Origin: an uncultured Rhizobiaceae group bacterium | Lineage (GTDB): Bacteria; Pseudomonadota; Alphaproteobacteria; Rhizobiales; Rhizobiaceae | Length of the DNA stretch: 25,344 nucleotides | Assembly (NCBI GenBank): GCA_937944075.1 | Contig: CALDZZ010000013.1 | Location: 1-25,344 of the forward strand | Direction of reading: 5' to 3' | Shown here: positions 1 through 7,745 of the stretch, in pieces | Layout: each line of letters begins with the position of its first letter | Numbering within the stretch: position 1 is the stretch's first letter | Notes under the pieces: model-generated | What the model saw: only the letters and a program-made list of their open reading frames with translations | Told to the model about the DNA's origin: nothing | Databases searched by the model: none | Translations under genes and position numbers: made by a program

Positions 1-249
1 CTTGCAGATGTGTTGATGGCAATCTTTGGCGCCATCATGTTCGTGTACTGTCTTGAACTGGTGCAATTTGGCTGGGGAACAAATTTGGCTATGCTAAACA
101 TTCCCGAAGGCATTCGAACCATGCCGGCTGCCGTAGCCGGGGCACTCATCTTTTTCTTTGCCTCATCACACGCCTTGTCGCGTACCTATCAATATTATTT
201 TTCTGATACGCCGTCAGAGATTGAAAACGCTGAAAGAGAGCAGGATTAA
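1..249 (+). CDS. TRAP transporter small permease subunit (DctQ family), 3' part
   Basis: The frame is open from the first base and ends at TAA 247-249, so the N-terminal part lies outside the window. The 82 visible residues contain two hydrophobic segments (roughly residues 4-22 and 40-55) and a short acidic, hydrophilic tail, as expected for the end of a DctQ four-helix small membrane subunit. DctQ pairs with DctM and a periplasmic DctP protein to import organic or sugar acids using a sodium gradient. The stop codon abuts the ATG of the next gene, a typical TRAP large subunit, and this adjacency is the main support. The small-subunit family has little sequence signature, so the call rests on context plus hydropathy. 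Confidence 0.8.
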   Translation, partial: LADVLMAIFGAIMFVYCLELVQFGWGTNLAMLNIPEGIRTMPAAVAGALIFFFASSHALSRTYQYYFSDTPSEIENAEREQD

Positions 250-1533
250 ATGGGGCTTTTAATTCTTCTTGCCATGTTTGCCTTTTGCGTGGTCATCGGT
301 GTGCCGGTTGCCTTTGCAATGGGTATTGCTTCTGTTGTTACATTCTTCTTTGAAGGCTTTTCACTCGTTGTTCCGTTTCAGCGGATAGTCTCAGGCTCAA
401 CTGTATTTTCATTGCTCGCAATCCCGTTCTTCATTTTTGCTGGCGAATTGATGCTGCATGGTGGCATCGCAAAACGACTTGTCCTGTTTGCCTCTGCGCT
501 GGTTGGGCATGTCAGGGGTGGTCTTGCGTCAGTGAATATTTTTTCCAGCATGTTGTTTGGAGGCATCTCGGGATCAGCCATAGCAGACATTTCAGCACTT
601 GGCTCGCTTCTGATCCCGGTCATGAAGGAAAAAGGTTATAGCGGTGATTATGCTGTAAACGTAACCGTAACCTCATCCATCGCGGGTATTGTGATTCCAC
701 CCAGCCATAACATGATTATCTATGCCGTCGCCGCAGGGGGTGGTATTTCGATTTCAAAACTGTTTCTGGCAGGCATGGTGCCAGGTATCCTGATGTGCAT
801 TTGTCTGGCAATTGCTGCTTATGCAATTGCCATCAAGCACAATTATCCATCTGAACCTTTCCCCGGCTGGAAAACAGTATTTGTAACTGCCGCTTCAGCC
901 ATTCCCGGTTTCATTACGGCAGTCATCATTGTGGGTGGCGTTTTGTCTGGTGTCTTCACAGTGACCGAGTCCGGTGCCTTTGGCGCAATTTACGCGCTGC
1001 TTCTGACCTTCTTTGTTTACAGGTCGCTTGACTGGGCAAAATTCAAGCTGGCTGTCGTAACCTCGGTACGTACAACCTCCATGGTCATGATCCTCATCGC
1101 ATGTGCAGGTGCATTTGGTTATCTGTTGGCTCTTTATCAGGTGCCGGCTCTCTTGTCTGAATTTTTGCTGGCAATTTCGGATAATCCGATCATGATTTTG
1201 CTCATGGTCAATATCATGTTGTTGCTGCTTGGCATGATTATGGATATGGCCGCACTCATTCTTATTTGCACACCAATCTTCCTCCCAATAGCCAGAGACT
1301 TGGGCATGGACCCGCATCAATTTGGTATCATGTTGATGATGAACCTGGGGCTTGGTTTGTGTACGCCGCCAGTTGGTTCCTGTCTCTTTGTAGGATGCGC
1401 AGTCGGGAAGGTGCCGATAGAAGAAGCCCTGAAAACCATTTGGCCATTTTATCTTGCCATTCTGGCGGCCTTGTTGCTGGTCACTTATGTACCATTCATT
1501 TCAATGGGGCTTCCCAATTATATGGGCGTGTAA
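250..1533 (+). CDS. TRAP transporter large permease subunit (DctM family)
   Basis: A 427-residue, very hydrophobic protein with about twelve membrane segments, the normal size for DctM. Family signatures are visible: the GGISGSAIADISALG stretch near residues 100-114, IPPSHNMIIY near 150-160, and GLCTPPVGSCLFVG near 370-383. It forms the transport channel of a tripartite ATP-independent periplasmic importer in the inner membrane. The ATG directly follows the stop of the small subunit, with AGGA at 242-245 as a plausible ribosome site, so the two are translationally coupled. The substrate cannot be read from the sequence. The sugar-acid genes at the other end of the window suggest an aldonate or uronate, but 18 kb of polysaccharide genes lie between them. 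Confidence 0.95.
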   Translation: MGLLILLAMFAFCVVIGVPVAFAMGIASVVTFFFEGFSLVVPFQRIVSGSTVFSLLAIPFFIFAGELMLHGGIAKRLVLFASALVGHVRGGLASVNIFSSMLFGGISGSAIADISALGSLLIPVMKEKGYSGDYAVNVTVTSSIAGIVIPPSHNMIIYAVAAGGGISISKLFLAGMVPGILMCICLAIAAYAIAIKHNYPSEPFPGWKTVFVTAASAIPGFITAVIIVGGVLSGVFTVTESGAFGAIYALLLTFFVYRSLDWAKFKLAVVTSVRTTSMVMILIACAGAFGYLLALYQVPALLSEFLLAISDNPIMILLMVNIMLLLLGMIMDMAALILICTPIFLPIARDLGMDPHQFGIMLMMNLGLGLCTPPVGSCLFVGCAVGKVPIEEALKTIWPFYLAILAALLLVTYVPFISMGLPNYMGV

Positions 1534-1554
1534 ATTATTTGAAATTTTGTGTGC

Positions 1555-1580
1555 AGACAGGCCTTGTAAAAGGCCTGTCT
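1555..1580. terminator. Perfect hairpin between convergent genes
   Basis: AGACAGGCCTT (1555-1565) and AAGGCCTGTCT (1570-1580) form a perfect 11-bp stem with a GTAA loop. It sits 22 bases after dctM and 20 bases after the RTX gene, which converge here, so it could stop transcription from both sides. Neither strand has a clear U-tract after the stem, so it may act as a weak or factor-assisted terminator or a 3' end stabiliser. Confidence 0.55.
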
Positions 1581-1600
1581 ATTGGCTTTAGAAGATAACG

Positions 1601-3361
1601 TTAGATAAAGAGGAAGTTATCTTCAGTCAGGTCATTCATATCAAAATTATGAATTTTGATTGTTGCTTCATTTTCGAAATCAAGCACAACCGTATTACCT
1701 GATTGTGTCATGTTGGCATTGACATCATTCATGTCATAGCCGGAATTCAACAAAGAGATTGTTTCATTCGAGCTGAAGTCATAAATGCGGTCTGTACCAA
1801 GATCACCTTCGGCAAAGTCAAATACGAAATTATCATCACCTGAACCGCCTCGCAGTTTATCGTTGCCTGTGCCACCGCTTAGGGTATCACTGCCACTGCT
1901 TGCTGTAAGGTAGTCATTGCCAGAACCACCAGTCATGACGTCATCACCTGAACCGCCATATAGCTTGTCGTTGTTGGCGCCACCATCAAGTGTGTCGTTA
2001 CCGCCACCGCCGACGAGTTTGTCAGAGCCATTGCCGCCAAACAGGATGTCATGTCCAGATTGGCCATTCATGATATCAGAACCGCCATCGCCGTGCATTT
2101 CGTCATTGCCGCTGTTGCCGTTCAGTGTATCTGTGCCGTTGCCACCACGAACAATGTCATCGCCAGAGCCACCTGAAACGGTATCGCTTCCTGAGCCACC
2201 ATCAAGTGTATCGTTACCACTGCCACCAGACAGTGTATCATTGCCTGAGTTGCCAGAAAGGACATCTTCTCCGGAGTTGCCGGAAAGTTCGTCAGCACCT
2301 GCACCACCATTCAATTCATCATTGCCTGAGTTGCCTGCGAGGATGTCATCACCGTTATTGCCGAACAAAACATCATTACCTGAGTTGCCTGACATTTCAT
2401 CATTGCCGATGCCGCCATAGATCATGTCGTCACCAGAGATGCCGAACATGACATCGTCGCCGTCACCGCCATAAATGATATCATCATCTGGCAGGTTGTT
2501 TCCGTTACCTGATGGAGTTGGCAAAAGAGCAACAATATTGGCCTGGCCTAGATCGACGTTAATGACAGTGTCATCATAGTCGTTGTCCCCACCGCCACGG
2601 ATGTCTTCAAAACCCAGTAGCAAATCGCCACCAACTGCATTTGCGCGACCTACAACGTGCAGGTAATTGTCCGGATTGGTTGCAAGGTCTGTCGGGACTG
2701 AACCGGTTGAATGGAAGATGTCATTGCCAAACTGACTTTTAACATGTGTTTCTTCACCCGTTGTGCTGTCCTTGTACCATAGCTCCATAGGCGCACCTAC
2801 AGAAGCCGGCTGACCATCTAGCGTACGCATTTCATACGTTCCGTTAAGGCCTTCAAGTGCTTCCCGGTTGTCTGCATCTTTGCCGTAGCCGTTAGAAACC
2901 ACGAAGAAGCCCAGTTTTGCACCGGCATTTACATCAAACTGAACGGCTGATTCATTCTTGATCAAATCACCGCCACTTCCCTGTTTGGAAGCATTGGCAA
3001 AAAGAACTTGCACATTTGAAACGCTGCCATCTTCAGCAATCTCATACACACCAAGTGCGTTTCTGTAACCCGCACCTTCATCAACAAATGTAACGGTTGC
3101 GGTTGTTGCGTTTTGCACTACCAGGTTTTGCAGGTCAACGTAAGCGGGCTTGCCGTTACCATAAATGGTGTCATTACCACCCTGGCCATAAAGTATGTCG
3201 TTACCTGTGCCGCCGTAAACGTCATCGTTACCACTCAGTGCGGTGATGATATCATCACCACCCGCACCAGAAATAACTTCAGACCGACCTGTGCCTCGTA
3301 TACTATCTTCTACATTCGTTCCCTGAATGAGCGAGATATTCATATCTGTATCTACAGTCAT
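1601..3361 (-). CDS. RTX-type calcium-binding protein with an internal DUF4114 domain
   Basis: A 586-residue acidic, Gly/Asp-rich protein. Residues 32-67 hold four RTX nonapeptides. Residues about 95-270 look like a DUF4114 domain, ending in the typical GFEDIRGGGDNDYDDT motif (250-265). Residues 298-513 are 24 in-phase nonapeptides of the GGxGxDxLx type, which bind calcium in a parallel beta-roll. The last 70 residues (IYDFSSNETI onward) resemble the C-terminal region of type I secreted RTX proteins. There is no N-terminal signal peptide, consistent with type I secretion. No catalytic domain is visible; in particular there is no A-module of the AlgE-type mannuronan C5-epimerases, which also carry such repeats. 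It starts 27 bases after algD with a good AAGGA site, so it is probably on the algD transcript. A secreted matrix or polysaccharide-binding protein is my inference. No type I secretion genes lie in the window. Confidence 0.9.
   Translation of the reverse strand: MTVDTDMNISLIQGTNVEDSIRGTGRSEVISGAGGDDIITALSGNDDVYGGTGNDILYGQGGNDTIYGNGKPAYVDLQNLVVQNATTATVTFVDEGAGYRNALGVYEIAEDGSVSNVQVLFANASKQGSGGDLIKNESAVQFDVNAGAKLGFFVVSNGYGKDADNREALEGLNGTYEMRTLDGQPASVGAPMELWYKDSTTGEETHVKSQFGNDIFHSTGSVPTDLATNPDNYLHVVGRANAVGGDLLLGFEDIRGGGDNDYDDTVINVDLGQANIVALLPTPSGNGNNLPDDDIIYGGDGDDVMFGISGDDMIYGGIGNDEMSGNSGNDVLFGNNGDDILAGNSGNDELNGGAGADELSGNSGEDVLSGNSGNDTLSGGSGNDTLDGGSGSDTVSGGSGDDIVRGGNGTDTLNGNSGNDEMHGDGGSDIMNGQSGHDILFGGNGSDKLVGGGGNDTLDGGANNDKLYGGSGDDVMTGGSGNDYLTASSGSDTLSGGTGNDKLRGGSGDDNFVFDFAEGDLGTDRIYDFSSNETISLLNSGYDMNDVNANMTQSGNTVVLDFENEATIKIHNFDMNDLTEDNFLFI
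1823..2470 (-). repeat. Tandem 27-bp repeats encoding 24 RTX nonapeptides
   Basis: Twenty-four consecutive 27-base units encode residues 298-513 of the RTX protein without a phase break. The units are degenerate at the DNA level, while the Gly and Asp positions are kept. This array also produces long spurious open frames on the opposite strand. It is a protein-coding repeat, not a CRISPR or a mobile element. Confidence 0.9.
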
Positions 3362-3388
3362 TTTTTATCCTTGATTATCGTTAGGGGA

Positions 3389-4792
3389 TTACCAACCAAT
3401 GCCCTGATAGCTCTGGAACATGGGTTGATCTTTGAACACCCGAACAAGATCGATGATCTCGACGCGACCAAAAGCGGATGCGACCAGCTTCTGAATTTCA
3501 GGCGTATTCTGTGTAACAACGATGACATCGCTGCTCTCAATCACCTCATGGCCACAACTGCGCATCATTTGCGGAAGGGCTTCTACTGTAGGTTTGAGAT
3601 GCGGGCATACGTGTTCAACATAGGTGAACTGGTTGTCGATACGTGTTTCAGGATCTATCGCGGGGTCGAAAGTGCTGATTTCGTATTGTTCCTTGACCAG
3701 TGAATTAATCACCTCAAGGATCGGACTTTCACGAAGGTCATCCGTACCAGCCTTGAAGGCCAGCCCCAGAAAACCAATTCGTTTGTGGCCGGAAGCACGA
3801 ACCATCTCGGTAGCTTGCTCTACTTGCACATCATTGGAAATTGAAAGGCTATTTATGAGGGGGGTATCAATTTCCAGTTTGTCAGCAAGGTGCGCGACGG
3901 CTCGTACTTCCTTTGGCAGGCAGGAACCGCCAAATGCAAAGCCTGGTTTTAGGTAATAGGGTGAAAGGTTTAGTTTTGTATCCTGAACAAAAATGTCCAT
4001 GACTTTGTGACTGTCGATTTGCAGAGGCTTGCAAATTCTTCCAATTTCATTTGCAAAACTGACCTTTGCAGCATGCCAGACATTATCGACATATTTGACC
4101 ATTTCAGCCACATCAATTGTGGTCATGATGACGTTGTCATCGACCGGAGCATAGATGTCAGCAACAACTTTTGCAGCACGCTCATCATTTGCACCAACAA
4201 CTGTTTTGGGTGGTGCATAAAAGTCTTCAATCGCAGTGCCTTCACGAAGAAATTCCGGGTTAAAGCAGATGCCAAAATCATCACCCATTTTAAGACCGGA
4301 AACCTTTTCAATTTCCGGTACCATGACATTCAGGGTTGCTCCGGGAGGAATAGAACAACGCATGACGATGACATGGTAAGAGTTTTTCTGACGAAGGCCT
4401 TCGCCGATAGAGCGGGCAGCAGCTTCAATGTATCGATAATCACAACCGCCATCTTCACTGGTAGGCGTGCCAACAGAGAGAAATGTTACAGAGGTATCAA
4501 TAACCGCGCCAACAAGATCCGTTGTTGCAGAAATCAGGTTGTTGGAAACACCTTCATCAAGATAGGCACCAAGATCTTTTTCGTGGATTGGCGACGTGCC
4601 TTTTGCAATTTGATCTACCTTGATGGTGTCCACGTCAACGCCAACAACACGGTGTCCAAGTTGTGAAAGGCAGGCAGTAGAAACCGCGCCAACATATCCA
4701 AGTCCTACTACCGAGATAGCTGGCTTGTTGAAGTCAATTTCAGGAAGTGCAACTGCGGTATCAAACTCATATTTCTTGGCTAATGCATTCAT
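3389..4792 (-). CDS. algD: GDP-mannose 6-dehydrogenase (AlgD)
   Basis: A 467-residue cytoplasmic enzyme that oxidises GDP-mannose twice with NAD+ to GDP-mannuronate, the committed precursor of alginate. The Rossmann motif GLGYVG is at residues 30-35, FNPEFLREG at 177-185, and the catalytic cysteine is C291 in GGSCLPKE. The segment DNVWHAAKVSFANEIG (236-251) is characteristic of the AlgD branch rather than UDP-glucose dehydrogenases. The N-terminus is about 25 residues longer than usual. AGAGGA at 4801-4806 supports the ATG at 4792. It is separated from algI by a strong terminator and has its own sigma-54 promoter candidate and palindromic sites upstream, so it is an independent transcription unit with the RTX gene. 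Other GDP/UDP-sugar dehydrogenases are less likely given the neighbours. Confidence 0.95.
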   Translation of the reverse strand: MNALAKKYEFDTAVALPEIDFNKPAISVVGLGYVGAVSTACLSQLGHRVVGVDVDTIKVDQIAKGTSPIHEKDLGAYLDEGVSNNLISATTDLVGAVIDTSVTFLSVGTPTSEDGGCDYRYIEAAARSIGEGLRQKNSYHVIVMRCSIPPGATLNVMVPEIEKVSGLKMGDDFGICFNPEFLREGTAIEDFYAPPKTVVGANDERAAKVVADIYAPVDDNVIMTTIDVAEMVKYVDNVWHAAKVSFANEIGRICKPLQIDSHKVMDIFVQDTKLNLSPYYLKPGFAFGGSCLPKEVRAVAHLADKLEIDTPLINSLSISNDVQVEQATEMVRASGHKRIGFLGLAFKAGTDDLRESPILEVINSLVKEQYEISTFDPAIDPETRIDNQFTYVEHVCPHLKPTVEALPQMMRSCGHEVIESSDVIVVTQNTPEIQKLVASAFGRVEIIDLVRVFKDQPMFQSYQGIGW

Positions 4793-4830
4793 CGTTTTTA
4801 TCCTCTTGATTTGATGATCTGCAAGTGTCT

Positions 4831-4846
4831 TTCAAGACTTGTGCCA
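4831..4846 (-). promoter_or_regulatory. Candidate sigma-54 promoter of algD
   Basis: On the minus strand the sequence reads TGGCACA-AGTC-TTGAA. The -24 element is a perfect match to TGGCAC. The -12 element has one change (TTGAA for TTGCA). Transcription would begin near 4820, leaving a leader of about 28 bases that contains the AGAGGA site. A second, shifted reading has a perfect TTGCA (4820-4824) but a poor -24 element. The changed -12 base makes this the weakest of the four sigma-54 candidates. Confidence 0.5.
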
Positions 4847-4908
4847 AATAAAAAATATAATAAAAACAGTAACTTATGTAATTCGGTTGATTCAAAACCA
4901 CATGTTTG

Positions 4909-4945
4909 TTTGCATTATGAAAAGATCGATTTTGCATTCTGCAAT
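4909..4945. promoter_or_regulatory. Two palindromic activator sites upstream of algD
   Basis: Two 15-bp copies of TTTGCA-N3-TGCAAA lie at 4909-4923 (TTTGCATTATGAAAA) and 4931-4945 (TTTGCATTCTGCAAT), each with one mismatch. They start 22 bp apart, two helical turns, so they lie on the same face of the DNA. Their centres are about -96 and -118 from the predicted algD start, a normal place for enhancer sites of sigma-54 activators. The same element recurs before the other polysaccharide operons. Confidence 0.7.
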
Positions 4946-4986
4946 TGCTGTTAAGATTTATGTAAAAATGTATGTAATCCACATTA

Positions 4987-5014
4987 AAAAAGGCGGGATA
5001 AATCCCGCCTTTTT
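4987..5014 (-). terminator. Strong intrinsic terminator after algI
   Basis: AAAAAGGCGGGA (4987-4998) pairs perfectly with TCCCGCCTTTTT (5003-5014) around a TAAA loop. Read on the minus strand, the GC-rich stem is followed by six T residues. It begins 16 bases after the algI stop and separates that operon from algD. Confidence 0.9.
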
Positions 5015-5029
5015 AGTCTGTTTCCCGGT

Positions 5030-6535
5030 TTAGAAATTGAAGTAAATGAACTCTGTAAGATCATTTAATCTGTAGATTTGAATTACAGAAACCAATGTCA
5101 CGGCAGCAACTGCAGTTGCCCATGCGGGTCTTGGAGACCAATGAACAGCAAACCAGTTGAAGAGAGGTTTTCCGACTTCCTTGGTAGTATCAAGTACAGG
5201 TTTGTAATTACGTGTGAACTCGATACTGTTTGGCAACAAGACAACAATTGCAGTCATTGCCAGTAAGGCATAGGGCAGCATGCTGGCGTTTGGAACTATT
5301 TCCTGCCAGGTTTGAATGGTTACAAAATCTGTATATCCAACCATGGCCTGAACCATTAGGCTGGCGCCATCAAATGTTTCTGCGCGGAAAAATACCCAGG
5401 CAAACACGACGGCTATCATGGTGACTGACCAAGCAAAACTTGCATAGATATATGGATGAATGATAGCGCGGAAACTTTGCCCAAAGTTAGAGCCGCTCCA
5501 TATATGGTTGATCATCAGATAGCCGCCGTGCAGGGCGCCCCAGATTATAAAATTCCAGCCGGCGCCATGCCAAAGACCGCCCAGCAACATGGTGATTGCT
5601 AGATTGCCTCGGGTTCCCAGAATGCCTGACTTATTGCCACCCAGTGGAATGTACAGATAGTCACGCAGGAACCTGGAAAGCGTGATATGCCAGCGACGCC
5701 AAAACTCAACAATACTCAGTGAGCGATAGGGCGAGTTGAAGTTAATGGGAAGGCGAATGCCGAACATCAGAGCAAGACCAAGCGCCATGTCACAATATCC
5801 TGAGAAGTCAAAATAGATTTGAAACGTGTAAGCTATCGCACCTAGCCACGCTGCTTCCATGGGGACATGAGTACCCTGGTCTGCCATTGTAAAGACTGCA
5901 TTCGCTACTGGCGCTATGCCATCTGCCAAAACAATTTTTTTGAACAACCCGATCGAGAACAGGGTTGCTCCTGTCATGATATTGGTGAGGTATCGGTTGG
6001 AGAAATTTCCCAGTGTAAATTGTGGAATCGTATCGCGTTGCATGACAATCGGTCCGGCAATCAATTGCGGGAAGAATGTTACGAACAACACGTATTTCTT
6101 GAAGTCACAATCCACCAACTTGTCCTGATAGGTGTCGCGAAGAAACGAGATTTGCTGGAATGTGTAAAACGAGATCGCCAATGGCAAAATCAATCCCAAT
6201 TCAGCCGCATCATAACCGGTAACTGCGTTGAAGTTTCCAATAAAGAAATCAGCATATTTGAAGACGCCCAGCATACCCAGATTGACTATAATCCCGAGGG
6301 TAAGCACAGCCTTGGACCTGTTTTGCTTTAAGAGCAGGTGTATTAGATAGTTAAATCCGATTGAGAATAAAAGCAGTATAAGGTGCTTCGGGCTCCAGCA
6401 CAGATAAAATACCAGTGAGGCCATGATGAGCCACCAGATGATTGCGCTCTCAAGCTTCAAGGCACGCAAGCACAGGAAGCCAATCAAGACCGGTGGTAGA
6501 AACAGGTAAATAAATTCCAATGAACTGAAAACCAT
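5030..6535 (-). CDS. algI: MBOAT-family polysaccharide O-acetylase (AlgI)
   Basis: A 501-residue inner-membrane protein with about ten or more membrane segments. It begins MVFSSLEF, the usual AlgI start. The invariant catalytic histidine of the MBOAT fold is H323 in GGLWHGAGWNFIIWG, matching the position known in Pseudomonas AlgI. The NFNSPYRSLSIVEFWRRWHITLSRF block (266-290) is also typical. AlgI moves acetyl groups across the inner membrane to a periplasmic SGNH partner; here the gene at 7732-9057 fits that role. The ATG at 6535 is preferred over an upstream in-frame GTG at 6550, because TGGGGA lies at suitable spacing and the gene then starts 4 bases after the Sel1 gene's stop. It is the last gene before the terminator at 4987-5014. 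Confidence 0.93.
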   Translation of the reverse strand: MVFSSLEFIYLFLPPVLIGFLCLRALKLESAIIWWLIMASLVFYLCWSPKHLILLLFSIGFNYLIHLLLKQNRSKAVLTLGIIVNLGMLGVFKYADFFIGNFNAVTGYDAAELGLILPLAISFYTFQQISFLRDTYQDKLVDCDFKKYVLFVTFFPQLIAGPIVMQRDTIPQFTLGNFSNRYLTNIMTGATLFSIGLFKKIVLADGIAPVANAVFTMADQGTHVPMEAAWLGAIAYTFQIYFDFSGYCDMALGLALMFGIRLPINFNSPYRSLSIVEFWRRWHITLSRFLRDYLYIPLGGNKSGILGTRGNLAITMLLGGLWHGAGWNFIIWGALHGGYLMINHIWSGSNFGQSFRAIIHPYIYASFAWSVTMIAVVFAWVFFRAETFDGASLMVQAMVGYTDFVTIQTWQEIVPNASMLPYALLAMTAIVVLLPNSIEFTRNYKPVLDTTKEVGKPLFNWFAVHWSPRPAWATAVAAVTLVSVIQIYRLNDLTEFIYFNF

Positions 6536-6539
6536 AATC

Positions 6540-7745
6540 TTAATCCCCACTTGCCAAACTGATTGATGTGTTTTGCGCAGTTGATTTTTCTGCCTTGATG
6601 ATTTCTTCCAGCAGTTTTTTGCTGCCGCTATGTTTCAGGCCAGCGCCAAGCTTTGCCAACTCACGCGCTTTTTCCAGGTCATGCTGTACGTACTTTCCCT
6701 GAAAATATAACCTGCCCAGCTCTTCCATTGAGCCTGTATGCCCGGCTGCAACACCTTGTTTGAACAGGTCCACAGCCTTGCGTTCCGGCAAACCAAACTT
6801 ACTTTTCAAGTGCAAGCGGCCAAGCGTAGTTATGGCAGCGGTATAATTGCGGTTTATGCTTTCTTGCAGAAGATCAAGAACCTGCTTCTTTTCAGCAAAT
6901 TGCTTTTTGGTGTCCATGATCAGCAAAGCCATGTCGTGCATTGCAATGGCATCACCCAGGCTTGAAGCCATGGATAACCATTTCAAGGCTTTTTCCTCAT
7001 TGGGTTCGACTAGTTGGCTGGTAACGTAAAGTCTGCCAATACTGCGTGCTGCCCTTGCATCACCACCACGTGCTGCTTCTTCAAGTCTTGGCATAAACTC
7101 ATTCAGGATTTCGATCGCCTTGTCCGGATCTGCTGGGACAGTGGAGCTGCCAGTTGCCAGAAGCTCAACCAGCGGCAGGACTGCTGTCGAAGCGCTTTGC
7201 GTTGCTGCAATTCTGTAGTGTTTCAGAGCCAGTTCAACATCTTGATTGACACCAATGCCGCGTGCATAGGATTTGCCAATATCACTATGTGCTTTCAGGT
7301 AGCCCCATTGGGCGGCCTTGTTAAACCATTCAAAGGATATACGAGCGCAATCCTCTCCCTTTGACATGCGATAAACCCGGCCAAGCTCAAAAGCAGCCCT
7401 TGCACGATCCTTGAAGGGTCTTTGAACTGCCTGAAGCAACAAGTTTCGTGCTTTTTCAAGATCTCGCGTTACGCCCCAACCTTTGGCATAGAGCATTGCA
7501 TATTCATATTTTGCCTGAACATTGGCACCAACCGCATTGCGTCGGAGTATCTCGGCCGCCTTGGACCAATCATTTTCCTTGCCATAAGCACGTGCCTGCG
7601 CAATTTCCTTTTGGGTAACAGGATCTGGTTCATACAACGAATTATTGCTACTGTTGTGGAGGTTTAGCGCACTGGTAATGATTGCAGTTGAAAGCGCTCC
7701 AACAATCAGAAAAGAACTGATGATGATTTTCTTATCTTGTTTCAT
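6540..7745 (-). CDS. Sel1/TPR-repeat periplasmic protein, AlgK-like
   Basis: A 401-residue protein with one N-terminal hydrophobic segment (about residues 6-27) followed by a series of Sel1-like helical repeats (for example YEYAMLYAKGWGVTRDLEKA and HSDIGKSYARGIGVNQDVELA). In pseudomonads the Sel1-repeat protein AlgK scaffolds the alginate secretion complex and helps place the outer-membrane porin. Position and repeat type suggest the same role, but there is no lipobox cysteine after the hydrophobic segment, whereas AlgK is an outer-membrane lipoprotein. This one may stay anchored in the inner membrane or be released. Start: GGAGG (7753-7757) sits 7 bases before the ATG at 7745 but only 1 base before the ATG at 7751, so 7745 is chosen. 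It overlaps the upstream gene by 14 bases. Confidence 0.8.
   Translation of the reverse strand: MKQDKKIIISSFLIVGALSTAIITSALNLHNSSNNSLYEPDPVTQKEIAQARAYGKENDWSKAAEILRRNAVGANVQAKYEYAMLYAKGWGVTRDLEKARNLLLQAVQRPFKDRARAAFELGRVYRMSKGEDCARISFEWFNKAAQWGYLKAHSDIGKSYARGIGVNQDVELALKHYRIAATQSASTAVLPLVELLATGSSTVPADPDKAIEILNEFMPRLEEAARGGDARAARSIGRLYVTSQLVEPNEEKALKWLSMASSLGDAIAMHDMALLIMDTKKQFAEKKQVLDLLQESINRNYTAAITTLGRLHLKSKFGLPERKAVDLFKQGVAAGHTGSMEELGRLYFQGKYVQHDLEKARELAKLGAGLKHSGSKKLLEEIIKAEKSTAQNTSISLASGD

Noticed and set aside
1917..2451. Open frames on the + strand opposite the RTX repeats, rich in proline, serine or histidine
   Set aside because: They are mirror products of the 27-bp repeat array on the other strand; their composition is low-complexity and no ribosome site or conserved domain supports them.
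1823..2470. CRISPR-like or satellite repeat array
   Set aside because: The 27-base periodicity is continuous coding sequence with degenerate codons and no spacers; it encodes RTX nonapeptides.
1601..3361. Secreted mannuronan C5-epimerase (AlgE type)
   Set aside because: Only the calcium-binding repeats are shared. The catalytic A-module with its right-handed beta-helix and YG(F/I)DPH-type motif is absent; a DUF4114 domain is found instead.
3113..3703. A + strand frame of 196 codons across the RTX-algD junction
   Set aside because: It lies antisense to two well-supported genes and shows no domain or membrane pattern of its own.
4839..5033. A + strand frame of 64 codons in the algD-algI gap
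   Set aside because: It runs through the promoter elements, palindromes and the algI terminator, has no ribosome site and no recognisable protein features.
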